In this document: positions 1 to 11,834 of the stretch, piece by piece
Layout of the letters: every line of letters begins with the position of its first letter
How positions within the stretch are numbered: the stretch's first letter is position 1
Source of the DNA: Aldrovandia affinis
Taxonomy: Eukaryota; Chordata; Actinopteri; Notacanthiformes; Halosauridae
NCBI GenBank assembly: GCA_029706075.1
Contig: JAINUG010000108.1
Coordinates: forward strand, 992,001 to 1,056,000
Reading direction: 5' to 3'
DNA length: 64,000 nucleotides
Program-made: the position numbers and the translations under genes
The notes under the pieces: generated by a model
Told to the model about the DNA's origin: nothing
Databases searched by the model: none
The model's input: the letters and a program-made list of their open reading frames with translations, nothing else

Positions 1-529
1 AAGCTTTTGAAAGCACTCAGCACATCTTGGAACATTCAAATAAAAAAATTCTACTCCGTTTCCTCATAAACATCTGAGATTGGAGGTGCTCTGTCTTTCC
101 ACACAGAGAACTCTGTCCATATTAAAGAGACAAAGAGGACACCAGAGGCTGTAAAAATCTAGAAGATCTCTGGGTAAAATGATCCAGCATAGCCAAACAC
201 ACCCAGCAGTGATATCCATTTAATCTGGGGGATATTCATAATACATTCTTTTTCAACAAGAGCCCATAAAACAATTTAGGCTTTATAGACATCTGCGCTA
301 TGTTTTGGTGGAGGCCTAGCTTAATGAAGAGATATGGATTCCACCCAAGCTGGAGAAGTTCTCATCTCCTGTCTGGATATATAACAGGTAGTCTGAATCA
401 TAATTATTGACATATACAAGCACTGGGCAGATGGAAGTCATACAGTCCTACGCTGATGTCTGCTAGCTTCAGAGAACCAGTGACTAGTTATCCGATTGAG
501 ATTGTCTCGGCTCGTCAAAATTCCAAATA
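1..529. other. No gene recognised; left edge
   Basis: AT-rich sequence with no recognisable exon or RNA gene. It probably belongs to SCARA5 intron 2, because that gene runs leftwards off the window. The L2 element begins near its right end. Confidence 0.4.
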
Positions 530-2095
530 ATTTTAAACCTAAATACTCTGCCACAACAATTGGATTAACATTAATACAGGATGTATTGCTACCACAACCT
601 GAAACAATTCAACTTTGGATGATTAAATTTGAATGATTAAATATAAGATCTCTAAATTCTAAGACAGCTGTTGTGAACAAACTAATCATTGATTATAGTA
701 TTGATATATTAAGTCTGAAACTGATGATAACTTAAAATAAATCCTCTCCTCCTGGTTACTTATATAGTCAAAATATACATCTCTATGGCTGAGGAGGTGG
801 TGTTACTGTGATCTATAATTCCTCTGTCCGCTCCACTCCAAAGCCTAGATAGAAGTTTGATTGATTTGAAGTGACATTATGCAGCCATATGTTGATAAGA
901 ATTTCCCCTCTTCCACTTTTCAGCCGATTGCCCTTGCAACAATTTATAGGCCTCCCAGCTCATACTCTGGTTTTGTTCATGAGTTTCTTGACTTTCTTTC
1001 TAATTTAGCTGTAAGTTATGATAAAGTGTTGACATTAGGTGACTTTAACTGGCACTTTCAAAATGAAAATGATTATTTCTGTGCGATCTGTGTGACTATT
1101 TTGGAATCAATTGGTTTTACACAAATGCTATTGTTCCCACACATTATCATAATCGCACTCAAGATCATGTTTTAAGTTGTGGCTTTGATGTTAGTAGTGC
1201 TGTAATTCACCCTCATAATCCTGTCCTCTCTGACCATGTTCGTATTACCTTGGAATTACAATTGGTCTACCCTGTAAGAACTAAAGCTAGGTTTTACCCA
1301 GGCCATAATATTACTACCTCTGTTTCATTGATATACAGTTCTCCGATTATTTTAATGTTGATGCCTTAACTGGCTCCAGGTCAGTGGATTAATTAGAAGA
1401 TGGACTGGCTATAGCCTTACTCTTGATGTAGTAGCCCCACTAAAAATGAAAAAAGTTAGCAAGAAGAGGCTTGCCCCTTGGTATACTGATCACACTTTAA
1501 ACAGACCTCTGGATAACTGTAAAGCAAATAGTGCTCCACTAAATTGCAGGCATGCTACTTAGCCTGGAAAGGAAGCCTAGATGCTTATAAGCTTGCTCTT
1601 TTCAGAGCTAGGTCATCAGACTTCTCTAATCTTATTGGCGAGAATAAGAACAGTGCTAGATTTCTCTTCAAAACTGTTGCTAAGTTAAATAATAACATTC
1701 TATGGTTGGCTATGGAGCACCACAAGGATTGGTATTGGGTCCTTTGCTCTTTTCACTGTATATGCTACCCCTTGGGGATATTACACAAGCACACATGGTG
1801 TTAACTACCACTGCTATGCGGATGGCATGCAACTTTACATTTCCATTAAACCTGGACGAAGAGGTCCAGCTCGCTAAACTAGAGGCCTGTCTCAAGGATA
1901 TAAAGGCCTGGATGACCCAAAATGTCCTCCTATTGAATTCAGATAAGACAGATATATTGGTAGTAGGCTCTAAATCTCTGAAAGATCAATTCTAAAAATG
2001 TTCCTTAAATATGGATGGGTTCACTGTCACATCCAATGCAGTTGTTAAAAACCCTGGTGTGACTATTGACTAAGATCTTTCATTTTGAACATTAA

Positions 2096-2704
2096 AGGGG
2101 CAGTCCGACCAAAATCCATAATTTCATGATGTACTACTTGTCTTGTCATGTCTTGTCCATCCACATTATTGCGTTATTGCTACTTTTGCATTCATGTCTG
2201 TTTCCATGTGAGTCATGAGCATACAAAAGGCAAATAACTACACACCCAGACTAACTTCTGTCTTTTCTGGCCACACATTGACATTCATGAGAATGAAATA
2301 AAGATGAATATTGAGGTTGTTTGTACTTCGTTTATTTATTTGAATTTATTTCTCACTCCCCCCTCCCCCTGGGGCAGACAGCCAATCACCGCCACCGAAT
2401 GGGGCACCTGGCCAGAGCCGGGCTGATCGAACACCAGCCGCAGTGGGCAACCTGCAGCCGTGAATATTCAGGGTGAATACTTTTACCGTTACACCACCCG
2501 AGGCCCCTGTAGGTATTTATTTTTCAATGCAGTGCTAAGGCAACAGGTATTGATGGCAGCAAGAAAGCAAGCAACAAAGACAATCTACACTCCAAAATCA
2601 CAGACAGGCTTTTTGAAAAATATCAACAATGCCATGTGGATGGATCGACAAGACATATAGTAAGTAGTACATCATGAAATGATGTATTTTGGTCAGAGTG
2701 CCCT
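2096..2704. mobile_element. Non-autonomous DNA transposon (MITE) inserted in the L2
   Basis: The two ends are inverted copies of about 43 bp. The left end has GACCAAAATCCATAATTTCA and the right end, read on the other strand, has GACCAAAATACATCATTTCA. Both continue into TGATGTACTACTT. Flanking L2 protein similarity is broken on one side (after DLSF) and resumes on the other (FFHL). No transposase is seen. No clean target-site repeat is visible, so the superfamily is not assigned. A SINE-like block sits inside it. Confidence 0.75.
2338..2512 (-). mobile_element. tRNA-derived SINE fragment inside the MITE
   Basis: It matches the tRNA-like half of the SINEs at 5793-6090 and 44347-44640, in the same orientation. 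Shared parts are a block near GCAGTGGGCAACCTGCA, a GGCAGACAGCCAAT block, and the 5' end GGCCTCGGGTGGTGTAACGG on the minus strand. Flanking TTATTT words may be remnants of the target-site repeat. The 3' part of the family is missing. Confidence 0.6.
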
Positions 2705-3440
2705 TCTTTCACCTCAGCATTATGCTGAAAAAAAGGCAAGATTATTGTAATGCTTTACTATCAGGCTGCACTAACTCTTCCTTTAGAAGTCTCCAATTGG
2801 TACAGAATGAACCTGCTAGGGTACTTACTAGAACAAAGAAATGTGAACATATTAGTCTTGTGCTTGCCTGTTCATAGGTTGCCCGTTACATTTAGAATTG
2901 ACTGCAAGGTTCTTCTCCTAACCTACAAGGCTTTAAATGGTCTTGCTACAGAATATCTTAGTGAGCTACTCAACCCTTACGCTCCACAGCGATTGCACCA
3001 TTCACAAGATGCTGGATATCTGAATAGTCCAAGAATAACACCAAGCACAATGGGAGGCAAAGCCTTCAGCCACAGAGCTCTCCTTATATGGAATAATCTT
3101 CCTCTAAATGTTCAGGCTTCAGACACACTGTTTAGAAATCTAGACTAAAAAACAAACTTTGTAGTCAATGTTATCATTAAACATGGGTGGGGGGAATGGA
3201 TTGAGACTGTAGAGCATGTAAATGCTCAGGGTGAGCTGTTCTATGCTGTGTTATGGTGCTGTCAGTCCTAGTTCACTCTCATGGTCCATATACCGCTTTT
3301 CTGTTCATATTTTAAATATGCTGCCATAGCATAGACTGGTGGGCTGTCCCATGTTGCACTGACCTCTTTGTGTACCTACCTAACATTATATTATTCTGAC
3401 TCCGAACCTATCTACTTTTCTGTTATCTATCTATCTCTTC

Positions 3441-3880
3441 CCTGGAGCTTCTGCTATCGCTTCTGCTACTGCTCCAGCAGCAAGCCTCTCCTGGTTCCTG
3501 TCCAGACCATGATGCAGACTGGAGGCCTGGATGAATTATCCCACCCTTCTGACCTAAGCGGCTAGAGGAACTGCTCCCCCTTTCCTCCAGACACTCATCA
3601 CACCCTACACCCCAACCAGACCCCTCCGCTCCGCCTCTTCTGGCAAACTGACTGTCCCATCCCTCCGGGTGCCCAGCAGCCACTCCTCGCAGTTTCGCCT
3701 CTTCTCTGTCCTGACCCCTCAGTGTTGGAGTGATCTTCTGCACTCGGTCAGGGCCGCGGAATCACTTGCGATCTTCCGCAAGAGACTCAAAACCACTGAC
3801 AGTGACTTTCAGAGACTTTCAGACTCCACTGCCACTGAATTCTGTACATCTAGCCAATTTCCATCACCACTGCCTACTTG
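3441..3880 (+). mobile_element. Second L2-like LINE fragment, 3' end of ORF2
   Basis: The plus strand encodes FSVLTPQCWSDLLHSVRAAE followed by SLAIFRKRLKT, the standard C-terminus of fish L2-type ORF2 proteins. The same segment recurs on the minus strand at 40651-40978 with residues LTPRWWNDLPQSVRTAES. The sequence after the stop (GAATTCTGTACATCTAGC) also matches that copy, so both belong to one subfamily, different from the L2 immediately upstream. Confidence 0.75.
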
Positions 3881-5792
3881 ACTACTGCCTCATGTGCCTA
3901 CATGGGCTTAGTGATGCCATCACATAATGCAGGGCGCTCATGCAGGCACAATGTGCATAGGGAAATCGTGCATCCAGATTTTGTAACTTTACACAAATGC
4001 AAAGTGCAGTACCATGCATTGCAGTGCTACAGTCCCTGTATTTACATTGAGGTGACGTCACTCACCAAACATTTGCGGCCGTGTTTGCGTTGACTTTACC
4101 GGCCTTTAAGACAAAGAGTGTAGAACCTTCATGCCTTTAATGAGCATTCATGAGAAATTCACATCTTAAAGCCGTATTCCCACATGATTTTATCTTGTGT
4201 ATATATATATATTTTTTTATCAATAAAACTTTTTCGGCAATCAAATCCATCAATAAACACAAAAACACTGTCTTCAAATAATAGGCAGTCTTTTAAGCAT
4301 ATTTCCACCTGGAAAATACAGCATCCTACTGGGTGGGTGTGGTAATGATATTCTTGAATAGCCTGGTTGACAGAAAGTCCCCAGAAACTCCCACCCGTGC
4401 CCCCAACCCGTATCCTCCCAGTGCACATACATATTCACTCCCTTTGAAAAGTTACGTTATTCACATCAATATCATCTCAAAAAGGAGGAAAAAACAACTG
4501 GCTTACATTGTAATGCTTTACTTAATTTTTCTTTACTTTCTATACTTTAAAAAAAAAAAAACTTTCTGTAAGGTGCTTTGGGTAAATTATAGTATTGTAT
4601 TGCATTGTATTTTAAAAGGCTAAACAATGATTTATTTATCAGTGCAAAACATCCTATACTGTATATGTTTATACAAATAACAAATTCACAAGCAAAATCT
4701 TAAATACAAACTCATAGTTTTCTTATTCCACCACAACAGTTGATTACCCTTTGTTCTGTGGAAATATAGCCCAACTATGTTTTCAAAATGAACTGTAATT
4801 CTTAGAACGAGTTATTTCACATGGCTTTTCTCATGGTTAACTAATCTTTTATTTTCTTACCAATGATATATAGATATATGTATACGTTACAATATATGTG
4901 ATTGTAACCGGGTTACACTGGAAAAACAATAGCTTTTTTTATCCAGATCAGACTTCAGGACAACATCACATTGACCACATTTTCCAAACTTTTAGATTTT
5001 TGGTTTCATCCCCTATTGTGTACTCCTTTAAGGGGTGTGAGGAACACAAAACTACATTTCTGCTGTCTTTAGTTTGCCAGTGAGTGTTAGCTGACCTAGT
5101 TATTAGGTGAACAAAGCCGTGGTGTCTACATATTTTAAACTCTTGGCGAATCAAAATGCACACGTCCCTGGAAAACTTGTTTCTTATTTTTGTGGAAGAA
5201 GCAGTACTTGAGATCAGTGGGGCTGGATCTCTGTGAGACTGATGTGCTGGCAGTGAGTTTGACTTAAATGCTTAGCAAGGTCACATCTGAGACCCCATAA
5301 ATATTAAAGCATGAATGTAAATTAAGAGCAAATGTGGGTTTTATGTTCACACAGGAGATTTGACAGAGCCCATCTCCTGTGAGCAGTCATTTCATAACCA
5401 TTCAGTGTCACAACCATACAAGGACAGATTCCAGAATCACATTTTATTATTATCACATTATTACAACTTGTTCCTTTTTAAAATAAGCTGTGGCCCAAAC
5501 CATAAAATGCCCAAAAGGCTTCATTTCAATATATTAGAGAGTTTAAATAGTAATGCTGTGAGTTTTGACCATTTACTGTTACTTGCATGCATGTTTATGG
5601 TAAATGTATGGTATGTAAATATTAAAATAAATCCAAATATATTTCACAGAGTTTGTCTGTGTGAAATTTAGTAGAATTAAAAAGCACCTAACTGCTGTTT
5701 AGTTGACCTGGTGCTGGAAGTTCTCTTCTGTATTAAAGCTGATGCAGTTTTATAGTTGTAATGCTGCAAGGTTGTGCAAAAGCTATTTCTTC
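3881..5792. other. Intronic or intergenic DNA, nothing recognised
   Basis: AT-rich and non-coding as far as can be read. It holds short AT runs (4201-4215, 4860-4890) and a poly-A run near 4550. No splice-flanked open segment resembling the large SCARA5 coiled-coil exon was found on the minus strand. Confidence 0.4.
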
Positions 5793-6090
5793 AATTAACC
5801 CTCCCCCACAAGCCCGCTGCCCACAACTACGCTACCAGCCACAACCCCAGGAGAGGTAATGAACCGCATCCTTTGAGACGGAACTTGCCTATTCCCTTTG
5901 CCCACAGGGAAGCTTTCTGTGCTCACGGTGGCCTCGTTCCGGCTTTCCCTTCCCCCTCCCCCTGGTGTGGACAGCCATTCACTCCCGGACAGAGCCGGGC
6001 TGGCGCAGCCGGGGAATCGAACCTCGACCGCAGTGGGCAACCTGCACTCTGGGCGAGTACCTTTACCGGTTGCACCATACACGGCCTAAA
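5793..6090 (-). mobile_element. tRNA-derived SINE
   Basis: Read on the minus strand it starts GGCCGTGTATGGTGCAACCG and has a good RNA polymerase III B box, GGTTCGATTCC, near the expected distance. A body follows that is shared with the copy at 44347-44640 (GGGAGTGAATGGCTGTCC; CCGTCTCAAAGGATG). All three copies in the window lie in minus orientation. No intact tRNA gene is implied. Confidence 0.75.
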
Positions 6091-7626
6091 GCAAGTTATT
6101 TATTGGCCATTTACATGCCATTATTTGTCACTCTCGGAAACCAAAATACAGATCTTGTTCAAATACACATTTGCTATTGGCATTTTACAGCCAAAACTAT
6201 CATCCTAAATTGCAATTAAACTACTTTATCAAACAGCTAAGACTGTTTATACATAGGACTGTGGTGGGATGTCTGTCACGTGGACATTCCACAGTTGGTT
6301 TTCCTCAAGAACCCTAATTAATTGGCTTTGGAGAAGACGTCAAAACCAAAGGCATGCTTGCACCCCTGATGACTCAATATCCATCCCTCATCCCAGGAAA
6401 CGCAGAGGAGATGTGATATGAAACTCTAAGGCACCTTCCACCTGGCCTGTCTCTCAGCACACTGGACCACCGTGGTGTTCATCATGCACCGAGAGGGGTC
6501 ACAGTACGCACAGATTTCTCCAAAACAATCGTGGGTTGGAAACAGCTCAGGGGGCTGTTTTGTCAGAGCTGATTAATGACACTGCAGGTCCCAGGTCCGA
6601 TGACAAGCCGGGGAGCCGCACGTCACCTGCAGACAGACTTTTCATCAGTGAGAAGAAAGCCTGCCGCCCAGTGGGCCAGCCATGAGTCAACCTCCAGGGG
6701 AGGAGAGCACGCTGAGAGGAACCTGGTTTCCCCCCATCTGCGGCGCACGACGCTCATTTATGCACCCAGCATGTCATGCTCACAAAGTTTGGGTGAAGCA
6801 GCTGGGCACACTGTACTACCACGGCCCACTGAGTCAGCTACACATCCAGGCCCTCACCATGGGAAATATACACTGTGGTCAACACCTTGAGTTTAAATGC
6901 ATGTGGTTCTAATTCAGGTATATGAGGAGCCCACAAGTCTTATTTTCAGGCTGCGCCTGAGTTTTTCAACAGACAGAGTTTACTCAATTATCCACTGTGT
7001 CACTTTCACCACTGAAATAGGCATTGGTTCAAATGGAACAGCAAAATACATTTTTTTCTGTTACCTAAGACGAATACATGTTTTTATGTGGCAGTGAGCA
7101 AAGGTTTTCCCATTCATTCTTAATCTTGTTGCATCAGTGATGTAATTCACTGCACAGTGCTGAAGACCAGCTTTTTCAAGTGAAGCCAGATGGTCTGAGA
7201 GACTGAAGATTTAACTTCTCTTGGGTCATTCTGTTTTTCACTTAAATTGCCGCATGCATATTTTTTCATACCGTGCATATTTTTTCATGCCTTACCCAGT
7301 GAAAATAAACCACATCAAGGCTTAGATTAAATTTAAACTCCTTAAATTTAACTTTTAATCCTTAACTTTGAGGAAAAGATTTATGTATAAAAAAAGATTT
7401 TTTTTCCCACCATCACGCAACAGATTTTAGAGAATATCAAAGAGTTACACAGACATAGCCTTCAGTGATCTGAAGGCTGCCACACATTCAGCAGGATATT
7501 GACAGCACCATCTGGTGGGATGGGACACCCTTTGTTTTATTTCAGGGCTTTATTTCTGGTCTGTGTTTAATTTCATACTCTTTATAATGAGGTGTCACTT
7601 CTGTCACAAGCAAAGTGGGATCTTAC
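6091..7626. other. SCARA5 intron 2, visible part
   Basis: No coding signal or full repeat was recognised. The stretch from 6250 to 6900 has a more balanced base composition than its surroundings, but nothing in it identifies a function. Confidence 0.4.
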
Positions 7627-7758
7627 CTGCTATGCAGACACCGAATATACTCAGCAACACCAGAATATACAGGGAGACAATGGCGTACTTGATTGCCGAC
7701 AGGGAATTCAGGTGACCACAGCAATTGTCTGGTTTTCTTCTTCTCTTGGAAGAGCTGA
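7627..7758 (-). CDS. scara5: SCARA5 coding exon 2: juxtamembrane tail and transmembrane helix
   Basis: This exon encodes 44 codons, beginning inside the codon split with the previous exon. It reads V, then SSSKRRRKPDNCCGHL, then NSLSAIKYAIVSLYILVLL and SIFGVCIA. Human SCARA5 has CCTQLGSLSALKHAVLGLY at the same place, so the call rests on clear family similarity. The part from SAIKYAIV to GVCIA is the single type II signal-anchor helix. The basic KRRRK on its cytoplasmic side fits inside-out topology, and the CC pair is a plausible palmitoylation site (inference). The acceptor is TTTTCTTTGCAG and the donor is GCAG/GTAAGA; phases are 1 and 1, matching exon 1. SCARA5 binds ferritin and delivers iron by endocytosis (family knowledge). 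Its ectodomain exons are not in the window. Confidence 0.9.
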
Positions 7759-9353
7759 CTGCAAAGAAAACATTGCTCTTCAGAATAGTAGAAACAGTAT
7801 GAACAGTAAGAGTAAGAAACCTGGGGACACAGATATTATTTTTTTTTTTTATTTTTTTTTGGGGCGGGGGGTATGGACAAGTTAAGAATTGGTGCACTCA
7901 GTGGTCATCTGTTTTTGTCATACATTGTTTATTTTCCATTACAGGCCCTTCTTCTGTATATAATTAGAGTACATATTCAATGTATTCTACAAAATGTCAG
8001 GTTAGCCATAACTGTCATCGTGCACTATGACTTTCAGTTTCAGTGCTGGCTGTGGTCTTGTTTCCTTGTCAACCCCATTTTCATCCACTTCTTGTAGTGA
8101 TCCCAAAAGACAGTCCAAAACCGGGATCAGTGGGGTTCTGCCATGGATTTACATAACATGTTTCTGGACCAGCCTCACAACCAACTGTATGTCAAACTGT
8201 TCCCACACAAACACACAGTTTGCAGTAACTCTCTCAACCACTAAACACACGTCTTCGGTTAAATGCACAGCATATATGCCAGAATTTGTTTAGATACAAC
8301 TTTACATATCCAAATCAGTTAATTTTTTATTTCTTGCAAGGCTTGTCATGTTTATGACGATCAGTCCAAAGCTGCAGGTTTGATCAGAACCAAGCCTGGA
8401 CAATTTGAGCTTTTATTGCCAAAAGCATCTTTCCCATGAATCATAACCCCTCAGAGACACAACCCAAGAACATATGCCATAGTTATATCCTTCTCCAAAA
8501 GCCATTCCCCCAGGGGAAATATCATGTACAGTACCATTAGCATTTCATAGAATCTAATCCAAGCTACAAATGAGTGAAAAGTGGCAATTTTCCCTCAGAA
8601 GAAACAAGCTACGCCACTCACTAAATTGGAATGGCATTTTGTGTGATGACGAAGGTTAATCCATAGGCATCTGGTAACGAGCATCGTAAAACCTAATTAT
8701 TCATGGCCCCTTCCCTTTCCATGTAAATGCAGGGTCTGTGAAGCATTCTCAACTCTGGATCCATTGAGAGGCAGTCCAGAAGACACTGTTCAGATTATTT
8801 TCCATAAACATACTTCTGACTTCTCTGCGGCATGGTTTCAATTGTCCCCGGACGGCTGATGTCATTTCAGTGGAGACAGGATTCCAATTTTTTTTTTTTT
8901 TTTTGCTGCACACAAGCTGTGGGCCAGAATACTGTGTGAGCATTAACCTTTCAAGGGCTATGAAGAGACAAGGCTTTCACAAAATAAAATCCTACGAGGG
9001 GAGGGATAGACCCTTTTCTTTACATGGGCAAAAGAAAACACAGCTGCTTCAGTGGAATGTTTTGCAAATGGTTAAGCAATCTCGTGGGCACTTCAAGCTG
9101 CAGAAAATCGTAACACTCTCCTGAGCAATTCTTTTTAGAGATGCATTGAATGTACCTCACTAACAAAAATAAATAAATAAATGAAATACTTGCTAGATCT
9201 CCAACCGATAGGGCACATTGCCTTCTGTTTGCAGTACAATTAACATTTCACTTGCCATGGAACATTTGTCAAGCTATGTGCCAGTGAAACAAAAAGTTAA
9301 TGTGCTCGCATCCTGCATTCTTTTGAAGGCAATTACAGTATGGTAATGCTGAG

Positions 9354-9785
9354 CATGAAATTAAATGCACACATCCCAATAAAAGCAATAATTAACAGCA
9401 ATGGTTAATGGGCACAAACTTACCTTTCAAACAAAGTCTAGCTCAGACCAGATTTTATTATGTCCATCATCTAAGAATCTTTGAGAGACATATGGCATTA
9501 TGCACAGTAAAATGTTCATAATGAATAATAATGGACTGCATTTATATAGTGCCTTTCAAGGAACTCAAAGAGTTTTACAGTGAAGGGGAGTAATCACCTG
9601 AACCCCTACCAAAGCGTAACACCCACCTGGGTGATTCAGTGTTCATTCAGCTCTAACAGAGTTTGTATGAGGGTTATGAGTTTATATCCCAAAAGGGATC
9701 AAATATACTATAACACTGAACCTTTTGCTGTGTATCCATAAGACATGTGGCTCAGATCAGTTGCAATGCTAAACTGCAATCGCAC
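9354..9785 (+). repeat. Left arm of a large inverted repeat
   Basis: This arm matches the reverse complement of 10868-11285 over almost its whole length, with small indels. Shared landmarks in order are ATGCACACAT, AGCAATAAT..AACAGCAATG, GGGCACAAACTT, GACATATGGCATTATGCA, AATAATGGACTGCATTTATA, CACCCACCTGGGTGAT and GTTTGTATGAGGGTTATGAG, ending at ATCAGTTGCAATGCTAAA. Agreement looks roughly 80% by eye. Confidence 0.85.
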
Positions 9786-9924
9786 TCATTGGATGTGGCC
9801 ATGGGAATAAGTTGGTTGTACGCACAGGTGATTTTGGCATGCGTATATTTTCATTCACTAGAAATTGTTTACACATGCATGGTGTCAACTGTATCACACT
9901 TACAGCCAACTCTGTACATGTACA

Positions 9925-10109
9925 TCTTGGTTCCTCAGATCATGGTCCTCGTGGGCCGAGCACTGCTGTTTTTCCACCCTTACTTTAACTGGAAGTCAGG
10001 TGTGAAGACACTCTGGCCAATAAATTGCATTAATTGTTCAATTAACTACCTGGGAGAAAGGAAAACCAGGACTGAATTTGGATTCGTGGACCAGATTTGG
10101 GGAACCCTG
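9925..10109. mobile_element. Short hAT-like non-autonomous element
   Basis: The ends are imperfect inverted copies: GGTTCCTCAGATCATGGTCC on the left, and GGTTCCCCAAATCTGGTCC read from the right end, after CAGG. The interior (CAATTAACTACCTGGGAGAA) is of the kind seen in short, high-copy fish repeats. It lies in the spacer between the inverted arms. An open frame of 122 codons crosses it and is not a gene. Confidence 0.5.
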
Positions 10110-10867
10110 TTGTAGGCATGATAGCAGATATTCATTATAATATTTACCTCACACATCTTAATACATTTACGTCACCCTATTCACATTATTACTATTGCTT
10201 TTGTATAACAAATGGACGGACAGCATGTAACCGTAATGTCCTTGCTGTATTTCCAAAACATAGAGGTGCCTCAATTGTATCTTATTCATCACTTTTCCCA
10301 CTTATTGATGTTGAGTCAGATGGCTTAAACGCTATCTGAACACGAAAGGCACCCAATTGGCAGGTACATGTAATACGTAAATACTAAGAAAAACATTCCC
10401 TCAAAACCATGTTTAACACAGAAGCCCTCCACACCCTTATAATAATATTATTCTTGTTTTCAAATATATAGTGAGACAAAGAGAGAGAGGGAGAGAGATA
10501 AAAAGACTGTAGATACATAGATAGGTACAATATGTTAGGTATAAAGCATGATTGCCTGTACCAACTGTACACAGGAATATAGAGTACAGCACCCTACTGT
10601 TAGTAACGACCCCAGAATGAACCGCCATGAATTGACTGAAATGCCTGTAATATTGCCAGGTGTTTTAACTGATGGTTATGTGATGGGTCTCACAAAAGCC
10701 TGAATTCCAGCCCCAGACAGGGTCCAAGCAGAGGTCTGGGGGCAGAGCTGGGCCACACTTTTATCACAGCTGAGACCTTCATCCACAGTTCAAACATTGC
10801 ACACCCTCTCCATCTAAGGGAAGTGATTGCTGCAGTGATTAAGTGTAGCGTGAAGAATATAACAGGC

Positions 10868-11285
10868 GTTTCGCAATTTTAGCATTGTAACTGATCTGTG
10901 CCACGTGTCATGGGTACGCAGTAAAAGGTTCATCGTTATAGTGTATTCTTTTTTATATAAACTCATAACCCTCATACAAACTCTGTTAGAGCTGAATGAA
11001 CCCTGAATCACTCAGGTGGGTGTTGCACTTTGGTGGTGGTTCAGGTGAGTTTCCCCCCTTCACTGTAGTTTGAGTTCATTGAAAGGCACTATATAAATGC
11101 AGTCCATTATTATTTTTTAATTAATAACATTTTACTCTGCATAATGCCATATGTCCCTCAAAGATTCTAAGATGATGGACATCCTCACATTCAAGAGGTA
11201 AAAGTTTGTGCCCATAAATCATTGCTGTTCATTATTGCTTTAATAGAGAAAAAGTTTATTGAGATGTGTGCATATAATTTCATGA
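10868..11285 (-). repeat. Right arm of the large inverted repeat
   Basis: This is the inverted partner of 9354-9785; the spacer is about 1.08 kb. Both arms contain the block AAAGGCACTATATAAATGCA-like followed by an ATT-rich run, which resembles the 3' end of a fish retroposon. The matching region continues about 180 bp beyond that block on one side and about 250 bp on the other. Confidence 0.85.
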
Positions 11286-11706
11286 CATGTGTGTTTTGCT
11301 TTCCATTACATTGTCTTTTTACAAGCATGCTAGCCCAGAGCTGAGGGTCACATTTAATCTCTTGGACACTCAGCTCTGAACTTGAATGCTCACAATGTCG
11401 CACTCAAAAACATAAAATATTTGATCGGGAAAGAAAGGTGATGGACAACCGCATGTCCCACATACACTGGAAAGCAAAACACATCAAACTTAAGTATGGA
11501 ATTGAGTAGCAGTGTGTTGTAGTTAATCAGAAGGCTGCCATTTCAGATGCTGGGTGGGTCACTTAATTCTGTTTTTCTCTTGACTTTTTAATCTGGATGA
11601 CTGCTGTAAATGTCTAGTCACATAAATGGATATTATGTAAAAATGTTACATCCCTAGATATGGGTGGCGAAGCAAAACTAAATATTTTAAAGCATCACAC
11701 CCTTAC

Positions 11707-11834
11707 CTTCTTCACACAGGTTAAGCTTGGACAGGTTCCTGCTGTTCATTCCTTCATAGCCCTCTTCATAGAAGGACCCATTCTCACGCTCCTCATACGA
11801 GCTCAGGTACATGGCCTTGTTCTCCATCGAAATG
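11707..11834 (-). CDS. scara5: SCARA5 coding exon 1: start codon and N-terminal cytoplasmic tail
   Basis: Translation starts at 11827 and gives MENKAMYLSSYEERENGSF, then YEEGYEGMNSRNLSKLNLCE and a final E, 40 codons plus one base. Human SCARA5 starts MENKAMYLHTVSD and has RSLSKLNLCEDG at the end of this exon, so the start and the assignment are firm. The donor is GAAG/GTAAGG at 11706. An in-frame Met further upstream would add a hydrophobic run. That run is only the translated polypyrimidine tract of an acceptor (TTCTCCTTGGCCTGAGCAG) ending 7 bases before the start codon, so the 5' UTR is spliced. The tail has several Tyr and acidic residues, which may serve endocytic sorting (inference). Confidence 0.93.

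Larger units (their letters stand above)
530..3440 (+). mobile_element. L2-type LINE, degenerate, internally deleted, split by another transposon
   Basis: Relics of the L2 ORF2 protein run along the plus strand. The order is an endonuclease start (LNIRSLNSK-like, near 640), IYRPPSS and LGDFNWH (940-1050), the linker LAWKGSLDAYKLALFRAR (about 1558), the RT motif GAPQGLVLGPLLF (1702-1750), LLNSDKTDILVVGS (about 1935), and the C-terminal part YKALNGLATEYLSELL to GGKAFSHRALLIWNNLP (2750-3148). The reading frame is interrupted repeatedly, so the copy is dead. Between the linker (near 1690) and GAPQG most of the reverse-transcriptase core is missing, so this is an internal deletion. A separate element occupies about 2096-2704. 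The 3' UTR appears to run to about 3440. Confidence 0.85.
7759..11706 (-). other. SCARA5 intron 1
   Basis: This is 3948 bp with GT-AG ends and phase 1. It contains a poly-T/G patch (7849-7870), a poly-T run (8887-8904), a pair of large inverted arms (9354-9785 and 10868-11285) and a small hAT-like element (9925-10109). No other gene was recognised. Confidence 0.8.

Noticed and set aside
6010-6090. A tRNA gene suggested by a B box on the minus strand
   Set aside because: The sequence continues into a SINE body shared with two other copies and lacks a proper cloverleaf, so it is SINE-derived.
1-7600. Further SCARA5 exons (coiled coil, collagen, SRCR)
   Set aside because: No Gly-X-Y repeats, SRCR cysteine pattern or long coiled-coil frame was found on the minus strand here.
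9747-10115. 122-codon plus-strand open frame in SCARA5 intron 1
   Set aside because: It runs from an inverted-repeat arm into a short hAT-like element, with no domain recognised.
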